Below, in pieces: positions 53,149-62,441 of a stretch of DNA of 64,000 nt. The notes below the pieces were generated by a model, which saw only the letters and a program-made list of their open reading frames with translations, did no database searches and was not told the DNA's origin. The translations under genes and the position numbers were made by a program. Every line of letters starts with the position of its first letter. The first letter of the stretch is position 1. The stretch comes from Bacteroidia bacterium (GTDB lineage: Bacteria; Bacteroidota; Bacteroidia; J057): the NCBI GenBank assembly GCA_022760475.1, contig JALEFZ010000055.1, positions 1 to 64,000 on the forward strand, written 5' to 3'.

Positions 53149-54156
53149 ATGAGGAAGCAAGTATTGCTACTGATCTCAATTATCACATTGTCCTACGTCT
53201 GTCAAGCACAGGAGAGTAATTATACATTGACCGGAAAAACCCAGGGAATCCTGGATGGTACTGTTCTATACCTTGAAGACCCAGCAACCAGAACCTATAT
53301 GGACTCCGCTGTAGTCAAGGACAATAAATTCTCATTCAAAGGAATTCTGGAAGAAGACTATTTTGTCGCTGTACTCATAGCTGGCCAGGATTATTCTGAT
53401 TATAGGCTAGTTTGGCTTGAAAAAAATGACATTACCCTGGATGCCTCTGAATCAAATTTAAGTGGATCAAAAATTACCGGTTCAAAGATTGACATCATTG
53501 ATCAACAACTTCAAAAAGAGTTGGAAGGCATGTCCTACAACCAAATCATTAGGAAGGTAGAAGATCATATTAGGGAAAACCCTAGCAGCATTTACAGTGT
53601 ACACCTGCTTTCAGTCTATTATTCTGTGTGGGGACGAGAAAAAACCGAAGAACTATTTGCAAAATTTCCGGATAAACTGAAAAGCACTTCCTATGGCAAG
53701 GCAGTGGCATTTTATCTGGAGAAGAATAAAGAGCCCAAGATTGGCGAAGACTTTGTTGACTTTGAAATGATGGATATTAATGGAAAGCCAAGAAAGGTTT
53801 CCGAACTAAAAGGCAAGGTATTTTTACTTGAATTTTGGGCATCATGGTGCGGGCCCTGCCGAGCTGAAAATCCTACATTGGTAAAGACATATAACGAATT
53901 TCATGATAAGGGATTTGAAATCATAGCTGTCTCCATGGATAATAGCAAAACTGATTGGGAAGAAGCTGTAGAAAGCGACGGGCTCCCATGGATACACATC
54001 AGCGACTTGAAAGGAGGAAATAGCGAAGCTGGACTGATTTATGGCATTTCAAGCATCCCAGATAACTTCCTGATCGATGAAAACGGAAAAGTCATCGCTA
54101 AAGGTTTAAGGGGAGAAATGCTCAAAGAAAAGTTATCTGAGGTCATGAAGAAATAA
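53149..54156 (+). CDS. TlpA-like thioredoxin with N-terminal DUF4369 domain
   Basis: 335 aa. Signal peptide MRKQVLLLISIITLSYVCQAQ. Residues about 22-115 are a DUF4369-like beta domain (YTLTGKTQGILDGTVLYLED); a helical middle follows. The TlpA/ResA thioredoxin domain is at about 195-335 with WASWCGPC (Cys234, Cys237) and SSIPDNFLIDENG (cis-Pro region). Periplasmic disulfide oxidoreductase. This architecture is a Bacteroidota hallmark. Terminated by a hairpin. Confidence 0.92.
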   Translation: MRKQVLLLISIITLSYVCQAQESNYTLTGKTQGILDGTVLYLEDPATRTYMDSAVVKDNKFSFKGILEEDYFVAVLIAGQDYSDYRLVWLEKNDITLDASESNLSGSKITGSKIDIIDQQLQKELEGMSYNQIIRKVEDHIRENPSSIYSVHLLSVYYSVWGREKTEELFAKFPDKLKSTSYGKAVAFYLEKNKEPKIGEDFVDFEMMDINGKPRKVSELKGKVFLLEFWASWCGPCRAENPTLVKTYNEFHDKGFEIIAVSMDNSKTDWEEAVESDGLPWIHISDLKGGNSEAGLIYGISSIPDNFLIDENGKVIAKGLRGEMLKEKLSEVMKK

Positions 54157-54185
54157 TATCTCCAACAAGAAAAATATCTTATTAT

Positions 54186-54215
54186 AGGCCATGACTGTTC
54201 AGGCAGTCTTGGCCT
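54186..54215 (+). terminator. Terminator after the TlpA-like gene
   Basis: AGGCCATGACTG pairs with CAGTCTTGGCCT (one mismatch) around a 6-base loop TTCAGG; a short T-rich tail (TTATT) follows. Confidence 0.8.
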
Positions 54216-54306
54216 TTATTCACTAAAAATGAATCCACAACTTCCCTGATATACAGGATACCTTCTTGCCATCCAGGGCCAGGCCAATGAGCCAGCATCA
54301 GCCAAT

Positions 54307-54501
54307 ATGACTTTAACTTTCATGACTTTTTTTGAAGAAAAACCTTCGAGAAATAAGGTATTCAACAAGGACAGGAATTCAGCATTGAGACTAACTATAG
54401 ACTGGAAAGAGGCAAGAAACAAGGCAGGTTTCCCATCTCCAGTAAAGGAAGAGATTGCGGTAGCTCTCAAAAATGTGCTGGTTGAATTACAAAAATCATA
54501 G
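54307..54501 (+). CDS. Possible small ORF, 64 aa (uncertain)
   Basis: Between the TlpA terminator and the converging response-regulator gene. Short, with a plausible helical C-terminus (PVKEEIAVALKNVLVELQKS) but no family. It may be real, or a remnant of a larger gene; the sequence before it shows no in-frame extension. Confidence 0.3.
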   Translation: MTLTFMTFFEEKPSRNKVFNKDRNSALRLTIDWKEARNKAGFPSPVKEEIAVALKNVLVELQKS

Positions 54502-54510
54502 ATCGAACTT

Positions 54511-55245
54511 TTATACCATCCTGATTCGTTGAAAAAACTCGTTTTTGTAGGATTTACTTAACGGAATTAATTTTTCATCTACGATGATAAAGGTATCTGA
54601 AACCTCGTCAACATGCTTTAAATTTACTACATGCGAGCGGTGGACGCGGAGAAAATACTCTGGAGGCAATTTCTCCTCTAGTTGTTTGAGAGGTTCAGAA
54701 ACCAGGTACTCCATTCCTTTGGTAATGATCCTACAATAGCTTCTTTCGGCTGTGAGGTAACAAATATCCATCAGGAAAATTTTTACCATGGTATCCTTAT
54801 GCCGTACAAAAATCCTGTCTTCCAGTAGATAGGGAGCCTCAGAATTCGGAGCAGCGGGGACTGGACTATCCACCATACGCTGTTCGACCAACTCAATACT
54901 CCTTTGCAGATCCATTTTCTTGTAAGGCTTGGCAATGAAAGAAAATGGCCGGGTAGACTTTGCCCGTTGAAACGTCTGGTCATCCGCATTTGCGGTAAGG
55001 TAAATAACCGGGATCTCTGCAAATTTCTGAATGGCCTCTACGGTCTGAATTCCGTCCATCTCCCCCCTTAGATTGATGTCCATCAAAATGATGTCAGGCA
55101 ATGACTCCTTACAATAGGCCACTGCGTCTACTCCGCTTGGCATGATGCTTACCACCTCATAGCCCATTTGGTTTAAGTGCATGGCAATTTTAGCAGCAAT
55201 GATCATTTCATCCTCGACTACAAGTATTCTTAGGGGAGATTCCAT
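54511..55245 (-). CDS. LytTR-type response regulator
   Basis: 244 aa. Receiver domain at about residues 6-118 with phospho-acceptor Asp56 (LPDIILMDINLRGEMDG) and Lys106 (FIAKPYKK); LytTR DNA-binding domain at about 145-244, with DICYLTAERSYCRI and YFLRVHRSHVVNLKHV. In response to phosphorylation by the histidine kinase it binds DNA and controls targets. It is the last gene of the HK-HK-RR cluster: its start lies 3 bases after the stop of the nearer kinase, showing translational coupling. Confidence 0.93.
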   Translation of the reverse strand: MESPLRILVVEDEMIIAAKIAMHLNQMGYEVVSIMPSGVDAVAYCKESLPDIILMDINLRGEMDGIQTVEAIQKFAEIPVIYLTANADDQTFQRAKSTRPFSFIAKPYKKMDLQRSIELVEQRMVDSPVPAAPNSEAPYLLEDRIFVRHKDTMVKIFLMDICYLTAERSYCRIITKGMEYLVSEPLKQLEEKLPPEYFLRVHRSHVVNLKHVDEVSDTFIIVDEKLIPLSKSYKNEFFQRIRMV

Positions 55246-55248
55246 TTA

Positions 55249-57543
55249 TTAAGTGCTTACTATTTCTAATTCAAAACTCATATGCGTCCCAGATTCATTG
55301 GATTCATGCATACTTCCGTTTAGTTGGCGGGTCAGCAAATGGATCAAGTGCCCCCCAAAGCCTGTTCCTTTGGCTACTGAATTTGAATTTTTACCGATGC
55401 CATTATCTGTAACAGTCAGATACAATTTATCCTCTGATATTTTTCCTAGAGAAATCTCAATCTTTCCATATTTACCTTCAGGAAACGCATATTTGAAGGT
55501 ATTGGTCATGAGTTCATTTACGATCAACCCAATCGGAATGGCTGTATCAATGTCCAGTTCCAATCTCTCCATTTTCACATTCACTTCAACTTTATCATGG
55601 GCATCAAAGGCGTCCAGTAGATATTCACCAAGATTTTCAAAATATTCCTTCATCTCTATAGCTGAGAGGCTTTCACCCTGATAAAGTTTTTGGTGAATAA
55701 TGCCCATTGATTGAACCCGGGATTGGCTTTGAAGCATGGTCGATCGCATGGAGTCATCACTCAACTGGGCGGACTGAAGCTCGAGAAGGCTAGACACAAT
55801 TTCCAGGTTATTCTTTACCCTGTGATGGATTTCCTTGAGCAGAAGCTCATTCTGGGAATTTTTAAACTCGATCTGCTCCTTTTGTGTACTCAGAATGAAA
55901 TTGGTTCGCTTTCTACGCCTGGCGTTGAGTAAGAGGATGATTGCCAGAACAGCCAACAATAGCCCCAGGCTTATTGCAAAAAGCAAGAAGAGATTTTTTC
56001 TATCCAGTTCTGTCTGATAAATGAACTCAGCTGTTTCCTTCTCTTTGGCAAAATTGATGCTGTCAGACAGGGCACGTTTCTCATATTCATACTGGATGGT
56101 TGCTCTTTGGTTGGCAATAGAGTTCAGGCTATCACGTAGGCTTTGATATAACTCAAACATTTCCAGGGATTTTTTATACTGTCCCTTCGCCTTGTATGCC
56201 TCAGCCAGAAACTGAGATACACCGCGTTCGGCTCCCATATCCCCGATCAACTGCGCTGCTACCAATCCTTTTTCACCATAAAATATCGTTTGATCCACAT
56301 CACCTCTCCGCCAATATACCCGGGCCAGGTTATTTGTAGCTAACGCAATACATTTCTGACAGTCAATCTTTTCTCCCGAAACCATCGCCTCTTTATAGTA
56401 CTTAATGGCTTTTTTCTCTTCCCCAAGATTATCATACACATTTCCGAGGTTGACGCTTGTACCTGATATTTCTCTGTTTCTACCTACCTCTACAAAAAGT
56501 TTACGTGCCTCCAGGATGTATTTTAAACCGATGCTATCCTCAGCACGATCGGTGTAGGACATCCCAATGTTTCCAAGGTAAGCTCCTATTTCATACTTGT
56601 TTCCATATTTTCTCATGATTTCATGGCCCTTTTGAAAGTAGTCTTCCGACAGTTCAAAATTATTGCTGATGAGGTGTACCAAGCCCAGGTTATTATAGGA
56701 GCCAGCCATACCAGGAAGGTAATCTACGCTTTCATTGAGTCGGAGGGCACTTTGGTAGTAATCAATTGCCTTTTGGAATGCACCTTGAATCTCATACATT
56801 TCTCCCAAGTGATTGTAGGCAAAAGCGATTCTGACAGGGTTTTCCTCTTCTTTCCAGATGGCAGCAGAGTGTTCAAAGGTCTCTATTGCCTTATCTATTT
56901 TTCCTTTATTGGCATATATTTCGCCGATTCTTTCGAGGGGCATAGCCATCCCAAGAGCTGAGCCCATGGATTCAAAAACATCAACACTTTCGAGGAAATA
57001 GAGCAGGGCAGAATCAAATATGCCTTGTTGGTGCCAGTAGAACCCTATATTTCTAAGGATATCACCTATGGCAGTAGAGTCTTTAGCCTCCTTTGCAAAT
57101 GTTAATCCTGATTCTAATTTTTCTTTGGCGATTGGGAGTTTGCCCAAGTCAGTCAGGATGATTCCCTGGCCTTTCAAAGCCCTTGCCTTGCCCGAATTGA
57201 AGGAAGCATTTCCTGCCATAGAATCAGCAAGATGAAACAAAGCCAAGGCTTTGGCATTTTTACCCAGATAATACTGATTGGTAGCAAGTTCCAGCTTTGC
57301 GTTGACAGCCTCCTCAGGATTGTCCTTTTCATGGGCGAGTTTTTCCCACAACATTGCGTATGTCCCCAGGCTATCAGACATTTGAGACCTAAGAAATGTG
57401 CAAATTTCCTTGATACTTGCGAACCTCGCTTCCTCACTTTGCCCTTCATCAAAGGCAATTGTTTTTAGAGAATCAATATTCACCTGGGCTTGGGCATAGC
57501 CCCAAAAAAACAGAACCACGACCAGGGTCAATAGGTGTTTCAT
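55249..57543 (-). CDS. TPR-containing sensor histidine kinase, paralogue 1
   Basis: 764 aa. Signal peptide (LLTLVVVLFFWGYAQA). About 6-8 tetratricopeptide repeats from residue 90 to 450 in the periplasm (for example AFAYNHLGEMYEIQGAFQKA), a membrane helix near residue 525 (LFLLFAISLGLLLAVLAIIL), then a HisKA_2/HWE-type kinase: KEIHHRVKNNLEIVSSLL (His573/574) and an ATPase domain (IGLIVNELMTNTFKYAFPEG). Phosphorylates the LytTR regulator next to it (inferred from adjacency). The peptide or ligand signal is unknown. Confidence 0.93.
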   Translation of the reverse strand: MKHLLTLVVVLFFWGYAQAQVNIDSLKTIAFDEGQSEEARFASIKEICTFLRSQMSDSLGTYAMLWEKLAHEKDNPEEAVNAKLELATNQYYLGKNAKALALFHLADSMAGNASFNSGKARALKGQGIILTDLGKLPIAKEKLESGLTFAKEAKDSTAIGDILRNIGFYWHQQGIFDSALLYFLESVDVFESMGSALGMAMPLERIGEIYANKGKIDKAIETFEHSAAIWKEEENPVRIAFAYNHLGEMYEIQGAFQKAIDYYQSALRLNESVDYLPGMAGSYNNLGLVHLISNNFELSEDYFQKGHEIMRKYGNKYEIGAYLGNIGMSYTDRAEDSIGLKYILEARKLFVEVGRNREISGTSVNLGNVYDNLGEEKKAIKYYKEAMVSGEKIDCQKCIALATNNLARVYWRRGDVDQTIFYGEKGLVAAQLIGDMGAERGVSQFLAEAYKAKGQYKKSLEMFELYQSLRDSLNSIANQRATIQYEYEKRALSDSINFAKEKETAEFIYQTELDRKNLFLLFAISLGLLLAVLAIILLLNARRRKRTNFILSTQKEQIEFKNSQNELLLKEIHHRVKNNLEIVSSLLELQSAQLSDDSMRSTMLQSQSRVQSMGIIHQKLYQGESLSAIEMKEYFENLGEYLLDAFDAHDKVEVNVKMERLELDIDTAIPIGLIVNELMTNTFKYAFPEGKYGKIEISLGKISEDKLYLTVTDNGIGKNSNSVAKGTGFGGHLIHLLTRQLNGSMHESNESGTHMSFELEIVST

Positions 57544-57658
57544 CTACTAAGAGTTTTCATGTTTGCTAAAAATGGGTTCCTGGATACCAGGTAATACAAG
57601 ATGGGAAGTTTTTCTATACTTTTTAACTCTTAACAGAATAACTTTCCCTAAATCTGCC

Positions 57659-59950
57659 TCAAGTCTTTACTCTTTCCAATTCAAAGCTAAACTGAGTTCC
57701 TTCTGCATTCGATTCGTGTATGCTGCCATTCAACTGTCGAGTCAAAAGATGGATTAACTGCCCTCCAAAACCACTTCCTTGGGCAGGCATTCCTCTCTTC
57801 TTCCCTATGCCATCGTCAAATACATTCAAAAATAATTTTTGGTCGGACATGGGCATTAATGAGATTTCTATTTTACCTACTCTACCCTCGGGAAAGGCAT
57901 ATTTCAAGGAATTTGTAAGGAGTTCGTTTACGATAAGCCCAATCGGGACAGCCGTATCAATATCAAGATCCAGGCTTTCCATATCTACCTGAATATTAAT
58001 CCTTTCATGTGCATCAAAAGCATCCAGCAAATATTCCCCCAAATTTTGGAAATACTCCTTCATCTCTATGGAGGAAAGGTTTGCTCCCTGATACAGTTTT
58101 TGGTGAATAATCCCCATTGACTGTACCCTGCTCTGACTTTGTAGCATGGTAGACCTCATGGCATCATCCTCCAATTGGGCAGATTGAAGTTCCAACAGAC
58201 TGGATACTACTTCCAGGTTATTCTTGACCCTATGGTGAATTTCCTTTAGCAAGAGTTCATTTTGAGCATTTTTTTGCTCGATTTCTTCCTTTTGATTGCT
58301 AAGGATAAAGTTGGTTCTTTTTCTCCTTCTAATGCTAAAAATGAGTAGAACTGCCAAGCTTGCAAGTATCACTCCAAGGCTTACAGCAAAAGCCAGAAAA
58401 AGATTCTGCTTATTGATTTTGGTTTGGAAAGACAGGTCTGAACGTTCTTTCTCCTGCGCAAAAATCAGGCTGTCCGCCAATGCTTGCTTTTCATATTCAT
58501 ATTGAATCGTAGCTCTTTGATTAGCAAGAGAAGTTAGGCTATCTCTTACCTTGATGGAATACTCATACTTGGCCAAGGCTTTCCGATATTGTCCTTTTCT
58601 CTTATAGGCCCTGTTGAGGTACTTGGCCGCTTCCCCTGCCATACTTATGTCATTTATAATTTTCGCCGCTTCGAAGCCTTTCTCTCCGTAATTAATAATT
58701 TTATCATCATCCCCGAGCTTCCCCCAGACACCTGCCAGATTGGTTCCCGACAAAGCTATGCAAAACTGACATCCAAGATCTTCTCCCAGTTCCATGGCAT
58801 AACCGTAATGTTCAATTGCCTTATCCAACTGGTCTTGTTGCTCATACAAATGCCCAAGATTCACATAGGTTTGGGACATTTCCATGGCTCGACCTTCTTT
58901 TTTAAAATAAACCAAGGCTGAATCCAGGTACTGTTGGGCGAGTTCATACATCCCCTTATACCTGTAGGTCTCACCAACATTGGCCAAGAAAGCTCCAATA
59001 AAGTATTGATCCCCTGTCTTTAAAGTGGCTTCATGAGCCATTTTGAAAAAATTTTCCCCCCTTGCAGAATCGCCAGCTGAAATGTGAATAGTAGCCAGCC
59101 GAAACAATGCCCCCATTTCTCCCTGACCGTAATCAATTCCTTTATACAAATCCAAAGACCTGGAATAAAATTCAATGGCCTTGTCCAGAACTCCCCTTTT
59201 TTCATAAACATTTCCCAGGTGATCGTAAGCAAAAGCCACCCTTAGTGCATTGTTTTCGGCTTGCCAAAACAATACAGCTTCCTCATAAATCCTGATTGCT
59301 TCCTGCGTCCTGCCCTGATTCACATAAATCTCACCTATTCTTTCCATTGGCATCGCCATCCCCGACTTCATCCCCAGGGACTTGTATATGTCCACACTTC
59401 CTTGAAAATAATAGAGCGCAGAATCAAATTTTACTTGTTGATAGTAAAAATTGCCCAAAGCCCTTAAGGATTCACCAATAAGTACAGAGTCTTCCAAATC
59501 CTCGGCTATTCTTAGTCCCCCGTCTAAACAAACCTTTGCTTCAGCCAACCTGCCATAGGTAGAAAGGACGCTACCCTTGCTCATTTGAACTTTGGACATG
59601 CCTCCTTTAAAACCGATAGAATCAGCTATTTCAAATGCTTCATCAAAAAGCATAACCGAAATATCATCACGCCCCTGGAAATAATAGTGCCTACCCAAGC
59701 AAATCTTGGCATTTACTACTTCTTGGAAATTTCCTTCACTTCGCGCCAAAACCTCCCAGTTGTCCCCAAAAAACTTCAGGCTATCCGAAAGGGAACTCGT
59801 ATAATAGGTGCTAATTTCATAGTAGGCTAGGAATCTTTCTTTAGAAATCTGCTTACTATCGAGAGCTACATTTTTTAGAGAATCAATGTTAACCTGCGCA
59901 TCTAATTTGAAGAGCGCCAAGCATAGGATAAAGGTAATGGCTGTTTTCAT
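57659..59950 (-). CDS. TPR-containing sensor histidine kinase, paralogue 2
   Basis: 763 aa from the ATG at 59950; the ORF extends 81 codons further, but that stretch lacks coding character and precedes a clear signal peptide (MKTAITFILCLALFKLDAQ). Same architecture as the gene at 55249: QVNIDSLKNVAL start, TPR repeats (AFAYDHLGNVYEKRGVLDKA), membrane helix near residue 525, KEIHHRVKNNLEVVSSLL (His572/573) and ATPase with IGLIVNELLTNSLKYAFPEG. No own response regulator. Likely a tandem duplicate that shares the LytTR regulator or inhibits/competes with its neighbour. Confidence 0.92.
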   Translation of the reverse strand: MKTAITFILCLALFKLDAQVNIDSLKNVALDSKQISKERFLAYYEISTYYTSSLSDSLKFFGDNWEVLARSEGNFQEVVNAKICLGRHYYFQGRDDISVMLFDEAFEIADSIGFKGGMSKVQMSKGSVLSTYGRLAEAKVCLDGGLRIAEDLEDSVLIGESLRALGNFYYQQVKFDSALYYFQGSVDIYKSLGMKSGMAMPMERIGEIYVNQGRTQEAIRIYEEAVLFWQAENNALRVAFAYDHLGNVYEKRGVLDKAIEFYSRSLDLYKGIDYGQGEMGALFRLATIHISAGDSARGENFFKMAHEATLKTGDQYFIGAFLANVGETYRYKGMYELAQQYLDSALVYFKKEGRAMEMSQTYVNLGHLYEQQDQLDKAIEHYGYAMELGEDLGCQFCIALSGTNLAGVWGKLGDDDKIINYGEKGFEAAKIINDISMAGEAAKYLNRAYKRKGQYRKALAKYEYSIKVRDSLTSLANQRATIQYEYEKQALADSLIFAQEKERSDLSFQTKINKQNLFLAFAVSLGVILASLAVLLIFSIRRRKRTNFILSNQKEEIEQKNAQNELLLKEIHHRVKNNLEVVSSLLELQSAQLEDDAMRSTMLQSQSRVQSMGIIHQKLYQGANLSSIEMKEYFQNLGEYLLDAFDAHERINIQVDMESLDLDIDTAVPIGLIVNELLTNSLKYAFPEGRVGKIEISLMPMSDQKLFLNVFDDGIGKKRGMPAQGSGFGGQLIHLLTRQLNGSIHESNAEGTQFSFELERVKT

Positions 59951-60408
59951 CAAGGCTTGCTTTTCATGTTTGTGAATTAAGGTCGTGCTAGATGACCTCA
60001 TCACACAAAATGTAAAAAAAACCTCGAATTCCTTACGAGTTTTTGAAGTAATATCCTTTAGAAAAACTGCCTGCATAATTTTTTGGTCATATACCACTAA
60101 ACAAAGAACCCTCCCAGCCCAGGGCCGAGAAGGTAGTATACATGGTAATGCTGTACATTTTTGAGCTTCGAAAGGCCAAAAGCCAAGGCACAATCGAAAG
60201 GCTTAGTGTTTGATTCATTACAAACATAAGTTTACCTATCATTTAAACATTGGGATTCCTTCCCAATGATCCGCTTGAGCTTCCAAAGGCAGGTTCTATT
60301 CCTCCGAACGAATGATAAGTATCTCCCAAAAAAATTTCGATGGGCAGCCTCAAACAACTAACTTGGAGTTGCTTCCTATTCCTCCATTACCTTCAAGCTA
60401 AATCAACT
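59951..60408. other. Divergent intergenic region, 458 bases
   Basis: Lies between the kinase operon (minus) and the DUF1569 gene (plus). A minus-strand TATGTTTG (60221-60228) matches the -7 consensus, but no good -33 is at 19-21 bases. Otherwise no gene; only open frames without coding character. Confidence 0.5.
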
Positions 60409-60864
60409 ATGGCGGCTAATATCTTTGATTCGGGCGACTACCAGTCTATCAAGGCTCGAATCGACAAACTCAATCCAACAAGTCCAGCGCAGTGGGGCAA
60501 GATGTCTGTAGACCAAATGCTTAGGCATTGTGCCATCCAACTCCAGATGGGATTGGGAAAGATTGAAAATAAATCCTTTGAAGGGCCTGGACTTTTTAGA
60601 ACCGCCTTTGGAAGGTGGGCTGGACTGTATGCTTTTCCATGGCCAAAAGGAAGCAACACCCCATCAAAAATGGACATGTCCAAAAACGAGGTGAGTGTGG
60701 ATGACTTTGAAAGCGAGAAGAAGTTATTGCTGGAATTGCTCGAACTCGTGCAAGCGTCAAAGGGACTGAAGCCACATCCATTCTTTGGTGCCATGGAAAA
60801 AAAAGACTGGGGGCGACTGATCTGGAAGCACCTGGACCATCACCTGAATCAGTTCGGAAACTGA
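60409..60864 (+). CDS. DUF1569 / DinB-like protein
   Basis: 151 aa from the ATG at 60409; the extra 23 codons upstream are not family-like. The segment WGKMSVDQMLRHCAIQLQMGLG and the later RLIWKHLDHHLNQFG are the DUF1569 version of the DinB fold, with His residues in positions used for metal binding. The function is not established; probably a thiol- or metal-dependent transferase. Cytoplasmic. Confidence 0.82.
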   Translation: MAANIFDSGDYQSIKARIDKLNPTSPAQWGKMSVDQMLRHCAIQLQMGLGKIENKSFEGPGLFRTAFGRWAGLYAFPWPKGSNTPSKMDMSKNEVSVDDFESEKKLLLELLELVQASKGLKPHPFFGAMEKKDWGRLIWKHLDHHLNQFGN

Positions 60865-61046
60865 AGCAATTTCTCTTTATTGATGAAAAGAAATTCCCAA
60901 CTACGAATTCCAGAAAAAATCTATTTTTGATTGAGGTTTGCTGACAGTACTCAAAGCCCAGATGCTGAATAGTGGATTTTTTTGCTCCTACAAATACTTG
61001 CTGAAAAAGCGATAAGGGTTGTATCTTCAACTAACACAAAAAAGCT

Positions 61047-61514
61047 ATGGAAAACTCCTCCTTACTCGCATCTAAAGTTCGGGAAGTAATCCTGGATGGA
61101 AAATGGATCGCCAATACAAATTATCAGGACTTGTTGATGAATACTTCCCAGGCGGAGGCCGAACAAAAAGTCGGTGATTTAAATAGCATTGCAGCCCTTA
61201 CCTATCACATCAATTACTACTTGGCTGGTTTGATTCAGGTCTTCGAAGGTGGTCCCCTTGAAATCCGAGATAAGTACAGCTTTGACCTTCCTGAATTGAA
61301 CTCTGAGAAAGACTGGGAGAAGCTCCGAGAGGAACTGTTCCAAAATGCAGAAAAATTCGCCAGCCATGTTGAAAAAATGTCTAAAGAAAAGCTGGATGGC
61401 CCGTTTGTAGATGAAAGATACGGAACCTATCGAAGAAATATCGAGGGAGTCATCGAGCACAGTTATTACCACCTCGGCCAAATATCTCTTTTGAAAAAAT
61501 TGATTAAATCCTGA
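61047..61514 (+). CDS. DinB family protein, third copy
   Basis: 155 aa. The DinB pattern is visible in LNSIAALTYHINYYLAGLIQ and VIEHSYYHLGQISLLKKL, giving metal ligands H...HxxxH (about residues 58, 136 and 140). Metal-dependent transferase fold; substrate unknown. The start of the next gene follows within one base of its stop, so it is co-transcribed with the pirin. Possible promoter at 61032: TATCTTCA with CTTG 21 bases upstream. Confidence 0.85.
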   Translation: MENSSLLASKVREVILDGKWIANTNYQDLLMNTSQAEAEQKVGDLNSIAALTYHINYYLAGLIQVFEGGPLEIRDKYSFDLPELNSEKDWEKLREELFQNAEKFASHVEKMSKEKLDGPFVDERYGTYRRNIEGVIEHSYYHLGQISLLKKLIKS

Positions 61515-61515
61515 A

Positions 61516-62391
61516 ATGAGCAACAATAAAATGATCGTCGAGGAACGCCAGCGAGAGATTGGCAAGTTCCTGGTAGGAAGGTTACTTCCCTTCCGTAAAA
61601 AGCGACAGGTTGGTCCATTCACATTCATAGACCATATGGGGCCGGCAGAGATCAGCGGGCCTCCTTACATGGATGTTGATCAGCATCCACATGTTGGTTT
61701 GTCTACCCTTACCTATCTCTTCAAAGGCGAAGTCGAACACAAGGACAGTGCGGGAAACCACTGCATCGTAAAGCCTGGAGATGTCTGTTTCATGACTTCA
61801 GGAAGCGGAATCACCCATTCCGAAAGAACCCCAGCCCACCTGAAAGATGGCCGAACTTACAGTTTTCATGGTTACCAAATTTGGGTGGCCTTGCCAAAGG
61901 AACTCGAAGAGATGGAGCCTCGCCTTGACTTCATTCCTGCCGATGAAATTCCAACTTGGGAAGAGGATGGCATGAAGCTCAAATTGGTAGCTGGGCATGG
62001 ATTTGGCAAGGAATCGCCACTCAAAGGATATTCCGACCTTTTCATGGTGGATGTCTATTCGGAAGGTCATGCCAAGCTGGATCTACAAGGCAAACTCAGC
62101 GGAGAAGTAGCAATCGTAGTCGTCTCAGGCAGCCTGGAGGATGAAGGCGAACGCATCGAGCAAGGCCAAATGCTCATCAGCAAGACCAATGAAGAATGTT
62201 GCATCAACATGGAGCCGGGCAGTCATGTGCTTCTTTTTGGGGGTCAACCACTTCCTGAAGAGCGCTTCCTGATGTGGAACTTCGTTTCAAGTAGAAAAGA
62301 AAGGCTTCAACAAGCCAGACAGGATTGGAAAGATAAAAACTTTCCCATGATTGAAGGAGACAATACTTACATTCCTTTTCCTGATTTCTAG
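61516..62391 (+). CDS. Pirin family protein
   Basis: 291 aa, bicupin. The iron ligands of the N-terminal cupin are all present: His57, His59, His101 and Glu103 (HPHVGLSTLTYLFKGEVEHKD and ITHSERTPAH). The C-terminal cupin includes SLEDEGERIEQGQMLIS and ends IEGDNTYIPFPDF, a standard pirin C-terminus. Pirins act as quercetinases or redox regulators; here unknown. The gene begins one base after the DinB stop, so the two are one operon. Confidence 0.93.
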   Translation: MSNNKMIVEERQREIGKFLVGRLLPFRKKRQVGPFTFIDHMGPAEISGPPYMDVDQHPHVGLSTLTYLFKGEVEHKDSAGNHCIVKPGDVCFMTSGSGITHSERTPAHLKDGRTYSFHGYQIWVALPKELEEMEPRLDFIPADEIPTWEEDGMKLKLVAGHGFGKESPLKGYSDLFMVDVYSEGHAKLDLQGKLSGEVAIVVVSGSLEDEGERIEQGQMLISKTNEECCINMEPGSHVLLFGGQPLPEERFLMWNFVSSRKERLQQARQDWKDKNFPMIEGDNTYIPFPDF

Positions 62392-62441
62392 CACATTTAG
62401 GTTTCTATTCCGTAAAAAGGGTAAGACATAAAATAGCCAAC

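Noticed and set aside
54216..54470. Minus-strand ORF overlapping the small plus-strand ORF
   Set aside because: No homology-like motif and no start context; likely a shadow.
59951..60193. Upstream extension of the second histidine kinase by 81 codons
   Set aside because: The peptide lacks coding character and the signal peptide begins at the internal ATG at 59950.
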